Made by a program: the position numbers and the translations under genes. A DNA stretch of 64,000 nt, from NCBI GenBank assembly GCA_022113835.1, contig JAILWY010000007.1:5786001-5850000 (forward strand), given 5' to 3'. This stretch comes from Atopsyche davidsoni. Taxonomy: Eukaryota > Arthropoda > Insecta > Trichoptera > Hydrobiosidae. Shown here piece by piece: positions 36,101-47,300 of the stretch; within the stretch, counting starts at the first letter, position 1; every line of letters begins with the position of its first letter. The notes under the pieces were generated by a model. That model was not told where the DNA came from. It did not search any database and worked only from the letters and a program-made list of their open reading frames with translations.

Positions 36101-39100
36101 TATTTTATTTAATACACACAATTTGTATTGGAACCAAACTGCACGAATAAAAACAGACATAAGATTGAGCAAAAACAACATATAAATTTGTAAGGGTGTC
36201 AGACCAGGATGCATCTTATCTCCAATTGTGAAGTCGGTATTAAAATCAACGGTAGGCTACTAAATAATATTCGTTATATGCCGATGACACTGTCCTCCTA
36301 GCACAGTGCTAATGACCTACAGACCCTAGTCATCAAAAGTTAACGATGCTAGCCGTAAGTATGGCCTCTCCATGAATATAAAGAAAACAAAAATAACGGC
36401 TGTCAGTAGAGACTTTTTGATAATTTCCAAATCAGCATTGACAACAAAGTAGTAGAGAGAGTGAAATAGTTAGGCTGCTGGCTGAATGAGAACTGAGATC
36501 TTGACCAAGAAATGAAAGTGAGAATTGAGACAGCAGGCTGTGCATATAATATAACAACAGAAAATAATTATGTGCCAGAGACATAACATTCAAAACTCGC
36601 TCTAGATTCACCAAATGTTATGTTGTTTAAATTTTAATTACGGAGTCGAGAAGACGGCTAATCGAGGCGGCAGAAATATGGCTTTTAATGAGTATCCTTC
36701 ACAAATGAGAGAGTCTTGCACAGAATGCGTAAAAAAAAGAACTTCTGACGATGTTAAAAAAGCGTAAAATGGGCATTGGCAAGGATGAAAATTACATGGA
36801 TGCGGAATTCACGGTCACTAACTTTCCTTAAGAAGAGGCACTCGACGAAGAAAAAAAATATATATATCAAATCTAATATAAGCAATCAAATCATAACGAT
36901 CTTCTTGCATGATTCGATGTCTACTTTCACATTTTGCGTCGGTAAAACAGTAATGTTATTTCACCTAACGATCTGACAGCCGGGAATTGTTTTTCGATGG
37001 AGGAGTTAAATTTTAAGTTTTTTTCGTTTATAGCAATATCTAATGATTATAATAATAATATTTCTGACTACAGATCATAATGGTGTTTCATACCTGACCA
37101 CTCTTACTTTAACTATTCATATAAATTTTAGTGTTCAAAGTGAAAATATTGGTTAAAAGAATACACCGAAGTGATATAAATTATCTGTGAAATAAAGTAA
37201 AACTTATTTATCGATTTTCCAGTGCAAACAATCAGCAGTGACACAAGAGTTTATTTTTTTGCTCTCGGTAAATTAAATAAGTATAATGATATTGTTTTTC
37301 GGATTAACGACGTGCCGATCTCATGGGAACTAGGGAGCAAATTAGGTAAGATGAACCGTTTTAATCATTGTATTTCTTTATTAGATAAGATTTCTTTATT
37401 TTTGTTTCAACGTATAATTTAGGAATCTTCAGAAATTTATGAGTTTACAAACGCATACAAATAGATCCGGAGTCTCACATTGCGAAAGATGTATTAAAAA
37501 GTCACACGGGCTGAAAAAACGGCAGTTCTTTAATTAAGCGACCGCGTGGTAGATTATACTATGGAAAATAAAATAATAATACTATGGATTTTTTAAGCTT
37601 AACAACAATGACGAAATAACAACAAATCAAAAAAATGTACTCATCTTTTAAATTGACAGTAGATGTCCAAAATTTGACAAGATGCTGTCTTCATGTAATG
37701 CAAAGAGTTCTTTTTCCATTACAATAATTATCAAACAAAAGGGATTGAGATGTGATGGGAAAATAGCGTTAATAACCTGAAATAAAAATAAAATCTAACC
37801 TCTGAAATAAAAATCAATCTAATACCAATTGAATCTCATAGAGAAAAAAATAATCGTAGATCTGTTTTTTTTTTTGACAGAACCGCTCGATTCAGGGTGG
37901 GTATGAAAAAATAAAAAAAATAAAACTAAAAATGGTGTAACTCCTTATTCGTGGTTGAGGTGAAACTTTTTTTAAACGCCAATTTAAACATAAGCCGCAA
38001 AGTTTTAGTAGAAGTACATATACTCGTGTATTCTTACAAAAAATGGTCAGCACACTGACTGACTCCCCTTACTGTGAAAACTCATGTAAAATTAAAATGT
38101 AAAATGCGACTTTACAAGCTTTAAATTAACAGGGATGGCACTTGACGCCTGTTTTAATTAAGTCTACGAGATTTTACGCGCGATTTTGTATTTGCACGTT
38201 TTGTTTTACATTTTAATAGCAGAGTGCTTCTTCATTGATTGTGACCTTTGCTTCATAGGGTCTCCGCATCTGGGTTAACTGGCTTACTCGGAGACTCAAA
38301 TTTAATTAAAGCAATAAGATTGCGCATGCAGTGGAGGCAGTTTGTTCTCGGGGCGTCCCCGGGGACTCGAGCTGGGTAGGCTTGGAGCTTGAAACGTCGT
38401 AGCCTGTTTTATTTCAAACGAAAATCAGCCAATTATGAAGTGTGAACCGATATGGCTTCCGTATCACCGCTCAGGGATCTCGAGCACTTTAAAATGAGTG
38501 AAAATATTTATTTACCGCTTGCTATACATTCATAGCACTATTTTGGTGTTAGATATCTGATTGCATATTACTTAACAAAAAAGTTTAGAATTAAAATGGA
38601 AAAACAAGAAAATTTTTGCATAAATAATTTCAGTTTTCTTTTCATGTATTTTTTTCAGTATGAACAGATTTTCACATTAGTCACTTCATTTATTATAAAT
38701 ATGATTGGCGTTGAATTCAGAGCTACTACTATTTACGGATAAAAATATTAATAATTGAAAGAATATTTCTACGCGTATGTATTATCAAAATATTGTAGTT
38801 TTCAATGCAAACTTTAAGCAGCTCTATTCCTTGAATATCAAAAGTTTTTAAGTATATATTTCCAGATAATAAATCAGGAATTTCCAAAGGTTTTATCACT
38901 TTTCCTTTCGTTTTTTTTTGCTGGTGATGCTGTCAATTTTTTTCGCTGAATCTCGAAGATCCCTCCGCTACATCCCGTTTCACATGCGTAGATCCGGGCG
39001 CGGATACAGATTCTGCGAATCCTTGAAGCCATGAAAGATTTACCCCGCGGGGTCGAGCGCCCCTCCAGGCAGGGCGCGGGGGCTGGAAAGCCTCTTGACT

Positions 39101-39553
39101 TATCACAATGTTGAGTAAAAATTTGTAAATATTGATTGACTCTGTTTTTGGGACAGTTTTGTATAAAATATGTTTTAATATATTGGACTGCCTCACAAGA
39201 TAAGATGCAAATTGTAAACGTGATGCCCGAAACGTTGACTATCTCGTACTATGAGTATTCGTACTTTACTGCCTTTTTTATTTATATAATTGGAAACGTG
39301 ATTTCTCAAAGTTGAGAATCCGAACTCTGTAAGCATTTTGAGCTTCTCGCATCTTTGATGACCTCCGACAGGCTCCCGTGTTTATTACGTTTCTGGTTAG
39401 ATGAGTTTCTCCAGGATATCGTAGTCTCTTTGTTTCGTGACAGCCACTCGAAAATCGATACGCTAATTCGTTGGGCTGTCCATATAAAGTACAGCGGGTC
39501 TTAGGATGGAGGGCTACAATCACTACTATTAATTCCTGCTGAAATAAATGATT

Positions 39554-39638
<85 letters not shown>

Positions 39639-40425
39639 AGAAATAAAGGTTGTCACTTCGCGAAGGTTCATGATGAATTGAGATTCAGATGATTTAGTAG
39701 AGTGAATAGGAGAATTAGAAGCCTTCTGCCGAGAAAAGAATTTACGGTGTGATAATGTGAACGAATTAATGCGAGTTTTATTTTTATATGTTTCTTTTCC
39801 TATTCGTTCCCATTAGGAGCCCCTTTGTCCTAATGAGTTTTGACCTTTTACTTTTGTAATTCCAGTGACTCGTCTCTGGAGTTAAGCTACGGCGCCGACG
39901 GAGTCCCGCCACCCTCTGGGAGACCCTTCACCAGCGACCTGGACATGGGCAGCAATAGGTCCAGCATCATATCGCAGGTATTTAAACACATCGCTGCATA
40001 CGATCATTTGATTTTCGTTTTGAGAAAACTATGTTTTCAGGTTGCCAAGAAGTTATTTTTTTTTTTTAATCTATAATTTTATTTGTTATTGATATATAAG
40101 AGTGCTAAATAATGTTACCTTCACAGTTGATAATTGCGCAATAACTATAACGCAATTGATTAGACAAAAGCCATAATCAACAGTAAATGCTTGAAAATAG
40201 TAAAACAGTTTTTTGAATCAGTCATTTAGTAAATTGTTTTAAAAAGTCGTTTTGATATCGACCTTATCAAAAAAATCTAGTGTGGTTCAACAACGGCTTC
40301 CCAGGTCGTGTTTGCTTATTTGACCGAATCGAGTATTAATTGGGGCTGTGTGCTTCCAGGACGCTGACCGCTCGTCGTCCAGCGGCTCCCCCAACGTGGG
40401 CGGGCGCCCCCCGCGGCCCCCCTAG
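21000..40425 (+). CDS. Gene X: large Ser/Pro/Lys-rich, probably disordered protein
   Basis: I do not recognise this gene. Composite coding exons: 21000-21101, 31372-35411 (a single 4,040-nt exon), 39866-39977, 40360-40425; they join in frame to 4,320 nt, 1,439 residues. No enzyme domain or membrane segment is visible. Seen in order: N-terminal FASFEELSDE; GHSN/SHISGHS repeats near residues 210-235; a KEPIP array near 358-399; Ser/Arg stretches with SLFKSRE and GSVLAIFKPHRK near 600-660; two copies of the motif RIPLH(T/S)PS(D/E)D near 718 and 795; a proline cluster (PPLPPRAPVPKPQW); and a Cys cluster NPEDCKCECHE near 1320 followed by an acidic stretch. The C-terminus is proline-rich (GGRPPRPP). 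Many Ser-Pro sites suggest a phosphorylated scaffold or cytoskeletal protein, but that is inference. Extra exons between 21.1 and 31.4 kb may have been missed. Confidence 0.75.
22741..23082 (+). mobile_element. GC-rich retroposed block ending in poly(A)
   Basis: About 340 bases of GC-rich sequence in an AT-rich intron, ending GCAGCCACC followed by ten A. The poly(A) end and sharp composition change suggest a 5'-truncated non-LTR element or SINE inserted in + orientation. The open frames on both strands show no protein I recognise. Confidence 0.45.
23336..23482 (+). mobile_element. SINE-like element, copy B
   Basis: Shares GGATCCAATACACCATTATCC, AACACTGGCTCGGCATGAGTA and AATGAAATGGTCGCCAACCT with the other copies and ends CTCTGAGGAGAG...GAAGAAGATATA. 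Same orientation as copies A and D. Confidence 0.65.
24434..24553. mobile_element. Fold-back (MITE-like) element, second copy
   Basis: Left arm about 24435-24470 (TATTTTTAATGCGACTAGTTTC...) pairs with right arm about 24515-24550 as an imperfect inverted repeat of some 36 bases around a loop that includes TTTTCAAACGACG. The arm core ACTAGTTTCGC and the loop motif match the element at 6.3 kb. Confidence 0.55.
24787..24900. promoter_or_regulatory. Candidate cis-regulatory module in gene X intron
   Basis: Within 115 bases: two copies of CATAAATATC exactly 20 bp apart (24789 and 24809, two helical turns), the 10-bp palindrome GACACGTGTC with a CACGTG E-box (24832-24841), and a perfect CRE TGACGTCA (24893-24900). 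The stretch is GC-richer than its flanks. Clustering and helical phasing of recognisable bZIP and bHLH sites suggest an enhancer or intronic promoter; there is no functional proof. Confidence 0.4.
26385..26428. repeat. Perfect 9-bp inverted repeat (hairpin)
   Basis: CTCACCGGC at 26385-26393 pairs with GCCGGTGAG at 26420-26428 across a 26-base loop that contains another CCGG..GGGG stretch. Its role is unknown. Confidence 0.5.
28192..28350 (-). mobile_element. SINE-like element, copy C
   Basis: On the - strand it reads CCAATATAAAACTGTGGTG, AGATCCAATACACTATTTTCC, AACACTGGCTCAGCATAAATA and a GAAGAAGAAG tail. It is the most complete match to copy A over both head and tail, but lacks the GATGGTCACCA part, which looks deleted. 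Confidence 0.65.
30483..30615 (+). mobile_element. SINE-like element, copy D
   Basis: Shares GGGGATCCACTACACTATTTC, TTCTGGTTCAGCATAAATAG and CAGTGAGATGGTAACCAAC with the other copies, then becomes too divergent to follow. It lies 0.75 kb before the 4-kb exon of gene X. Confidence 0.6.
32340..32462 (+). repeat. Coding 15-bp minisatellite in gene X (KEPIP units)
   Basis: Eight tandem 15-bp units encode variants of IPKEP (IPKEP, ILKEL, ILKEP, ISKEP). Because the unit is a multiple of three, copy-number change would lengthen or shorten the protein without shifting the frame. Neighbouring copies are nearly identical in nucleotide sequence, so the expansion looks recent. Confidence 0.9.
36119..36860 (+). 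pseudogene. Degenerate RTE-type reverse transcriptase fragment
   Basis: In pieces across frames the + strand reads NLYWNQTARIKTDI, then KGVRPGCILSP. Next comes the polymerase catalytic box YADD (36277-36288, YADDTVLLAQ), SRKYGLSMNIKKTKITAVSR, and finally the downstream region with LHRMRKK-like sequence. This order is that of RTE-clade non-LTR retrotransposons. Frameshifts and stops (for example after LLAQC) show it is inactive. It lies in the intron after the 4-kb exon of gene X. Confidence 0.8.
39555..39638. repeat. TA dinucleotide microsatellite
   Basis: About 40 nearly uninterrupted TA repeats (one C and one G interruption) in the gene X intron, 0.23 kb before the penultimate exon. Likely length-polymorphic. 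Confidence 0.95.
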
Positions 40426-41083
40426 CCGCGACCGCCCCGTCGCCACTGAACGGACCCCTGACTCGTGTGCCCCGCATCCTGTACCAATTATTCTAATCAC
40501 TCCTATCGATGGATAATCTGCCGGATACGTGTCCCTCTATGTGTGCGATTTGGCTTTGTCGAAGACGGAAAGAAGAGATGTCGCGCGTCAGCGCCGTGCG
40601 TAGTTTTATCACCCTGCAATATTTATTCCGCAACTATCCGATCCCGTGTATATCCCGAATCAAAAAAAGCTTTCAATCGGTTGTATTACAGCGAATCTGA
40701 TGTGATCATGATTCGTGGGACATTAAAGTCTATGTTGGTCGTATTGTTTATAAAAAAAGACTACGGTGGAAACACACATGGCTTGAAGATTTTCGAAGGT
40801 AATTTGGCAGGGAGGATTTTCGCCTTTCGAAAGCTTTTGCTGCCAATTGTTTTCGTAGATCTTCCGGCTATTTGGTTAATCGTGTTCATTTTCAATGAAG
40901 AATATGACGTGTCAAAGCCGATTCCGATAAACCGGAGACAATGTTCAGAAAAGGTATACTTCAAAATATCAATATGCATTATGTTCGTTTGGTTCAGTAT
41001 GCACGAACAACGAGCTTAAAGTTTCCACTGCAAAACAATACGACTGATGAATCTTTTTATTGTTTCTTTTTTGTACGCACTAG

Positions 41084-41200
41084 TGCCCGGTGGTCGCTCG
41101 GACTCGGGGAGGCGGCGAGGCGCCCCCGCGATGCGAGCGCACACAGCTCGTATCCATCCCGGAGTTTCGACGTATGACTGGTGATGTCCATAATGCCTAA
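41084..41200 (+). other. Candidate alternative last exon of gene X
   Basis: A strong acceptor (TTGTTTCTTTTTTGTACGCACTAG) precedes a GC-rich, open stretch in otherwise AT-rich 3' flank. Joined in phase 0 to the exon ending SIISQ at 39977 it would encode 38 residues including RTQLVSIPEFRRMTG and stop at 41198-41200. Another register of the same stretch ends SRSFDV, a PDZ-ligand-like end. If not an exon, it is simply part of the 3' untranslated region that follows the stop at 40425. Confidence 0.3.
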
Positions 41201-41334
41201 GCGTGCAATCGAACGATTGCCGTGTGAAGCCGAGGCGAGCGAGAAGCCAGAGAGAATGGATCAGATTGAAAGGTGTTTGGTGCTTTTTCATTTAACTTAG
41301 CCCCCCTAGTGATATATTTTTATCATAATACTAA

Positions 41335-41340
41335 AATAAA
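41335..41340 (+). terminator. Poly(A) signal AATAAA of gene X
   Basis: AATAAA about 0.9 kb after the stop at 40425 and 135 nt after the alternative stop at 41200. The base composition becomes strongly AT-rich around this point, consistent with the end of the transcript. Confidence 0.45.
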
Positions 41341-41344
41341 TAAT

Positions 41345-44300
41345 ATTAATAGCTATGTTGTTGTGTGAAAAATCTTAAACGCTTAATATTTCTCTAAACT
41401 TAAAAATAATTTAAGATTGAACAAAGAAGGCTTATTTGATGATTCACTTTTTGTTTATACTAATTAAATTGTTTTAATTTTTATTTAGATGCGTATGATT
41501 ACTTTGGATCTGGTGTAAGCTCTGCTTTATCTATAATTTAACTTCTAAAATAAACGAATACTTGAAAACTTTTGAGAGGTTTCTTCAGATCAATTTTACT
41601 GATGGTACAAGTTTATGTTATATTATTTTATCTCGTGTCATAATTAAATGCCGGATTTTTAAGTAATAAGTCATTAATATAAAGGTTTTAAAAATTGTTT
41701 AATTTTAGATTATTTCTGTTATTAATTACAGCTAATATTAGATTATAGTATACTACATATTAAAAACATTATACTATTATATAAAACTTAAGATTTTAGT
41801 GTGGATTTATTGTAAGAAAAATGCATTTAATTTCAACAGCGTTTAATCAATCAGATTCACAATATAAAAGTGATAACGAACTCATAGATAAATGTAACTT
41901 CGTGATAATAAGAAAGTAATAAATGATAATTATAAGAAATTTGCGATAAGTTTTAAAACGTTTTGAGTTTTCCAGGAAGGCTTGAATTCCACCAATAAAC
42001 AAATGGTTTCCATCCACCACGCATACGGTAAAAATACGTATCCCATTTATTTGCTTAGTTACTTTATTGGTATCTTGGGTATTCAGGACATGCATGTGTC
42101 CCAACAATTCTTCTGGTTTTTTGTACAGCGGTATATAAAAAAAAGCTCTAAAGCTAAAATTATGATAGTTATATTTCGGAAAAGAATACAAAAAGGTCAA
42201 AATTTATTTGGGATGTCGAAAAATATGGCATATCAAAACGATATAATGGATACTCTAAAAGATGAATTAAGAATTAATTAAGACATTAACTCGATTACAA
42301 AGTATATTAAAAAGTTTGAAGGATAACATCTCACAAGTTAATAGCATATTTATTTATTTTTAACAATTTGATTTTAAATATTAGCGTTACTGGTACTGGA
42401 GGTGCTACAACTCAGTAGGTGGTTCACTTAACTAAAGTGTCAGCACTTTTGACTCGGTTTACGGTTAGATTAAGGCAATTATCACAAGATTGAACTATTG
42501 TTTTAATTTAAAAGCAGCTTCAGATATCACTTAGAGAATGTGTTCATCTTAAGTGCTGTTTTTTGACGAAGTGGGATTTATAACCAACATTAAAAAAGTA
42601 TGTTTACGGTTGGGACATGCGGCTAGTTTACAGAAAATACGTTTATAAATTAATGACGATTGGGGGAGTTCAAGTCTAAACAGTTCAAAACAATTGTTTT
42701 GTATTCAATAAATGCAAAACATGCTAAAATACGTACACTATCATGGTACGAAAACAAGAATATGTTTTCAACTTGATTTACCCAGTTTTTGAAGTGTTGC
42801 ATTGTTTTTAGGGGAGATTTAGGAAAACATATTTTAGACCAATATATTTTTGCGTCCCGTAGAAAAGTTAAGTTTCATTTAAATTGTTTGTAAATTGAAA
42901 ATAACGGCCTGGGTTTGGGGGTGGGAGGGTTTGTGGTTTTGGTTCCCGATCAAAAGCAATACGAATAGTGAAAAATAACTCGAACTTGCTGCGAATATTA
43001 AAAATGTTGAAGCATATAGGAAACAAAGCAAATATTAAAAAAGAGTTCGTATTTTATTAAGAGGTTGAAACCACAATAATGGATGTTTTGTATTATACAA
43101 TGTCATTGGAAAGATAGTTGGAATTAAAAGTTGTAAAAAGAAAACACGGAAAACTGCTTCATCTAGGTTTGTAGAATATCTGTTTGGGGCTTGAATAGGT
43201 AAACTGCGTATGATTATATAAAAAGTGTGAAAACTGATGTAATTTAGAGGAGAAATTCATAGTGTTACCGAGTATAATTAGCCTCTATGGCACAGCATGG
43301 TACGCGCTCATATTTCATGTTTTATTATATTTTGCCAAATAAGCTGTAAAATATTCATATATTTTTCGAAAACTCAACGATAAAATCAACATCAGCCAAA
43401 GTTTAGGTTTAGAAACAAAAAAAAAATGCTGCTCCTGTAACAGCCCTTATGGCATAATATTTTTGTTAACATCCGGTTTATTTTTGTATTGGTGCATTAT
43501 GAATGCGAGTGTACTTGACTTTTTATCGGATTTTGATTGCGAATGCACAAGTTACATGTCTCCTACTCTATATATTTATCTGATGTCAACAATGTACACA
43601 GTCAAATTTTATTCCTGAGTAAAGTTAGAGCAAAAAAAAAAGATTACCACCAAATAAAGTATAGTAAATTAAATGCAAAAAAATAAATTAACATGTTTTT
43701 GAATTATAACTCTAATCATCAGTAATATCACTAAGTAGACAAAGAGGCATGTAATATGTTCACTTCAAATAAATAAAACTGAAACTATACAGATTATATA
43801 TGTCATTCATATTGTTTTTATGCATATTAATGTGTATTATTGGCTTCTTTGTCTATGTAATAATAAATTATATTTAAAAAAAACCTTGTAGATATACGAA
43901 AGCATTGTTTAATAGTAGTAAATACTAACAGTTTTGAGAGCTTGTTGCATTTTGTAGTGTGGGAAAGTTTGGGCAAAAATCACGCATGTGGGATAGTTTT
44001 TGTGACAGCAAGGTGGGACTAGAGGCCTCTGATTACACACACCTCGAGATGCTGTCGGTGGCTGTACACGTAGTATTGTCATCATTATAATACCTACTAG
44101 TGAAATCACACGCTAGACGCTGAGAAGCAGTCCGAATAACAATTTAAAGTCTAAATTCTGAAAGCCCGAGAACAAGCTCTGATTTTCTAATTAGTACCTT
44201 GCCATTTAAATTCAAACAAGAAAATTTAGTCTATTGATAATTATTTAATCGTACTTTCAGAATTTTGGCGTTATGTTTATTGCGGTGCATCTATGTGTGT

Positions 44301-47300
44301 GTGTGATCAAAATGAAATGAAATTTTGTGGGGGTTTTGAACTTTTACCATCCTATTTTTTTTTTATTGATGGCAATAATGAACTTATGAATTGTTGTTTG
44401 AGATGTATTTGAAATATCTATGGTGTTACGGTTGCACATGTATCTATGGTTTATGGAGCACAGTTTTTGCATATTTAGCTAGTCGATTACGATGGTGGTG
44501 ATTAGAAAAAAATAGTCTTATTACCTAACCAATCATATTTTTCTTACAAATTTTCATATCAAAGAAAAATAGCATCCTTTTTAACTGGTTTTTATTAAAT
44601 GTGTATTCATTTATCGTATTGTTAAAAATCTAATTGTTTTTTTTATTAAAATTATACTTTATTGCATGAATTATTCTCATTAATCGAATTGGTTTGGTGT
44701 ATTTTTTAATATAATGGTAGCAAGTGTGTATTTATTAGCATATATTTGAAATCATAATTTATTGCATAACCAATTTATTCGCATAAATAAATTACAATAA
44801 TATTAACAATAAAGCATTTAACTGCCTCTAAATAGTAGAATAACTCCTAAAACATACTCAATAGATCCTAAATTACATATTATTTGTACGTAGACTTACA
44901 TATACTGAGAATCCTTGACTCTTTCTTCAGCTACAAATAGAACTGAAATGTTTGGTTACTTTTTTATATTCTCCACTTTGTATTAAATTCATATTAGTTC
45001 TTTGAAATAATATTATGAATAGATTTAGTATCCATTTTCTTAATTTTTAAACATTATTCTTTGATAAAAATATCATAACAAAATTGACAAAACTATGAAT
45101 TCTTACAAAAAAAATAACAAAGTAGAAGGATTGACGATTATGTGGAATGAGATGATTTCTCTTTTTTAAATCGACAAATTTACTTACTAACTTTTAATAT
45201 TAAATAACCTTTCTTTGTGTATTTACAAACTTTCTAACTAAACTAAAACAATGTATTCCAACGTTTTTTATATCTTTATTGCTTGGAATTGTTAAGACTA
45301 AATGTTGGAATCTTTTATTCCTTTATTTTGTAAACTTGTTTCGATGTGTCTTGTCAGATTTCTATTAAATTTTTCACTTGTATGTACTCTAACGTTCATT
45401 TGTATAACCCAGTGGATTATATACGACTTTTGAATGTATTGTTAAAACGGTATAACAATTCTTGTTGATTCTTATAAAAAATATGTAAACTAAACATTTC
45501 TTTGACTATAAAATAAGAAATAAAGCATTATGTATGTTAAAATGACGCTAAAAATATTTATTATTATGTTTGATTATTTTTTTTTAATTTAACCCTTGGG
45601 GCTCATTTTTACGCCATTAAAATTTGCAGGTGTGCTTTTATTTTATGCGGTACCATACACAAATTTTTCTGCTTATTTTTTCAATATTTCATATGTGAAC
45701 AATAAAAAAATTTGATAGTGGTAGTGGTATTAGCTATTTCACATATATTTTTATTAAATACATTTTTAACAAATATTTTAAATACTCTGAAATTTATTAA
45801 CAAAATTTAACATATTTCAAGTTTTAATGCTAGCTTTGTATATATTACTTAAATATCCACGTGGTATTTAAAGTTAAACTAAGAAGTATAAAAAATAGTA
45901 TTATTGTTTATTCCACGCTAGTAAAAGAGAGAAATAAGAGAAAGTTGCAATCTCAAAAGCAATAAATATTTTTAAAAAACATGATAATTAATTTAACCAT
46001 TTACACCAGTTGTTCGTAAAGTTTACCAATTAAGATAGATGAAAAGGTCAAAGAAATTTATTTTAATGAAAAAACATAAAAAACAGAGCTGCATAAGTGG
46101 GAAATGGGGGACGAGGTGGGAATTAAAACTTGTTGTAGATGTAGTGTAATGTTTTCTTTTTTTTTTTTTACAAATACCCAATTTTTTTAGTTAGAATTGT
46201 TGGTGAATAATGGTGAAATAGATTATTAATGTTATTTTGATTAAACTCAGTGGGAGTAACCTACTATTTTTTAAAATATATATTATTGAAATGAAAAAGC
46301 AAAATATAGTCAAATGGGTTTGCGTGGAGCAGGTGAGATTTAATTTTCCCTATTATTGATGCTTCGAAGTAAATAAAATACTGACGATTTTTATAAAACT
46401 TAATTTTTATTAACAACGGTGCTTTTAAAAAATAAAGGGAATCTCTGACCGAAATCAAGCCTATCGAGAAATAGAGGCCCGTGCTTTTATAGAACTTCCA
46501 ACCCTTGTGTAATTTATTTGTTTATTAAAAATATTGCTTCGTTCTGATATTTGAGCCACGAAAACAAGAAAATTCTTTCTAAAAATAATTTTAATTACTT
46601 ACTTATTTTTTTAACTAAATATTGTTCCGTTAATTTTGAACAGACTTATACTATGGATATATCTTTATTTATGTATAAGGGGTAAGAATTAAAAACAATT
46701 TTTTTAATTTCATATAGTTTTACTGCACATTCTTCATATATAATATTATCATCTACAATATAGTTTGAGTAATCATACATTATTCGAATTGAACTGTCAA
46801 TTCCCGTACACTGGTGTCCTACGCTGGAACGTACTCTAGCTAGCCCCGAGAGTGCAATATTCTCTACAAACATGTAAGCAAATGGGACTCCAACGGAAAT
46901 AACTCTACAATTTTTTATACAACTGCAACCATTTTCACATTAAATTCAACACAAGCGATACAATTATATATAATCATAAAAAAAGTTCATAAAAATCAAC
47001 TCTTTAGAAATTCAATAATACACTTACATTATCCCTAATATACATCTGTTGATAATATACTTTTAAAATAATGATTCCAAAGTAAATACAGATCCAGATT
47101 CAATCAAAATATTCACAAAGACGCAATACTGCTCCACGCGTTTCCTCGTGTTGTTCGTAGTTTCTTGCAGATTTCAACCATTTAGTGGAAGTATTTAAAA
47201 AGTAATTATGTTGAAAAAATATATACGATATTTCATGAATATGTTGGTTTGAATCCAAGTATTTTTTTAATATGCTTAGTTGTCATTTATAATTTTTTTT

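Noticed and set aside
40465..41019. 184-codon + strand open frame starting MCPASCTNYSNHSYRW
   Set aside because: It lies directly in the 3' flank of gene X between the stop and the poly(A) signal, has no family resemblance or repeats, and its composition follows the local base content. Most likely untranslated region.
41847..42281. Overlapping 99-codon (+) and 117-codon (-) open frames
   Set aside because: AT-rich, no recognisable family, no splice signals that place them in a gene; possibly an old transposon relic.
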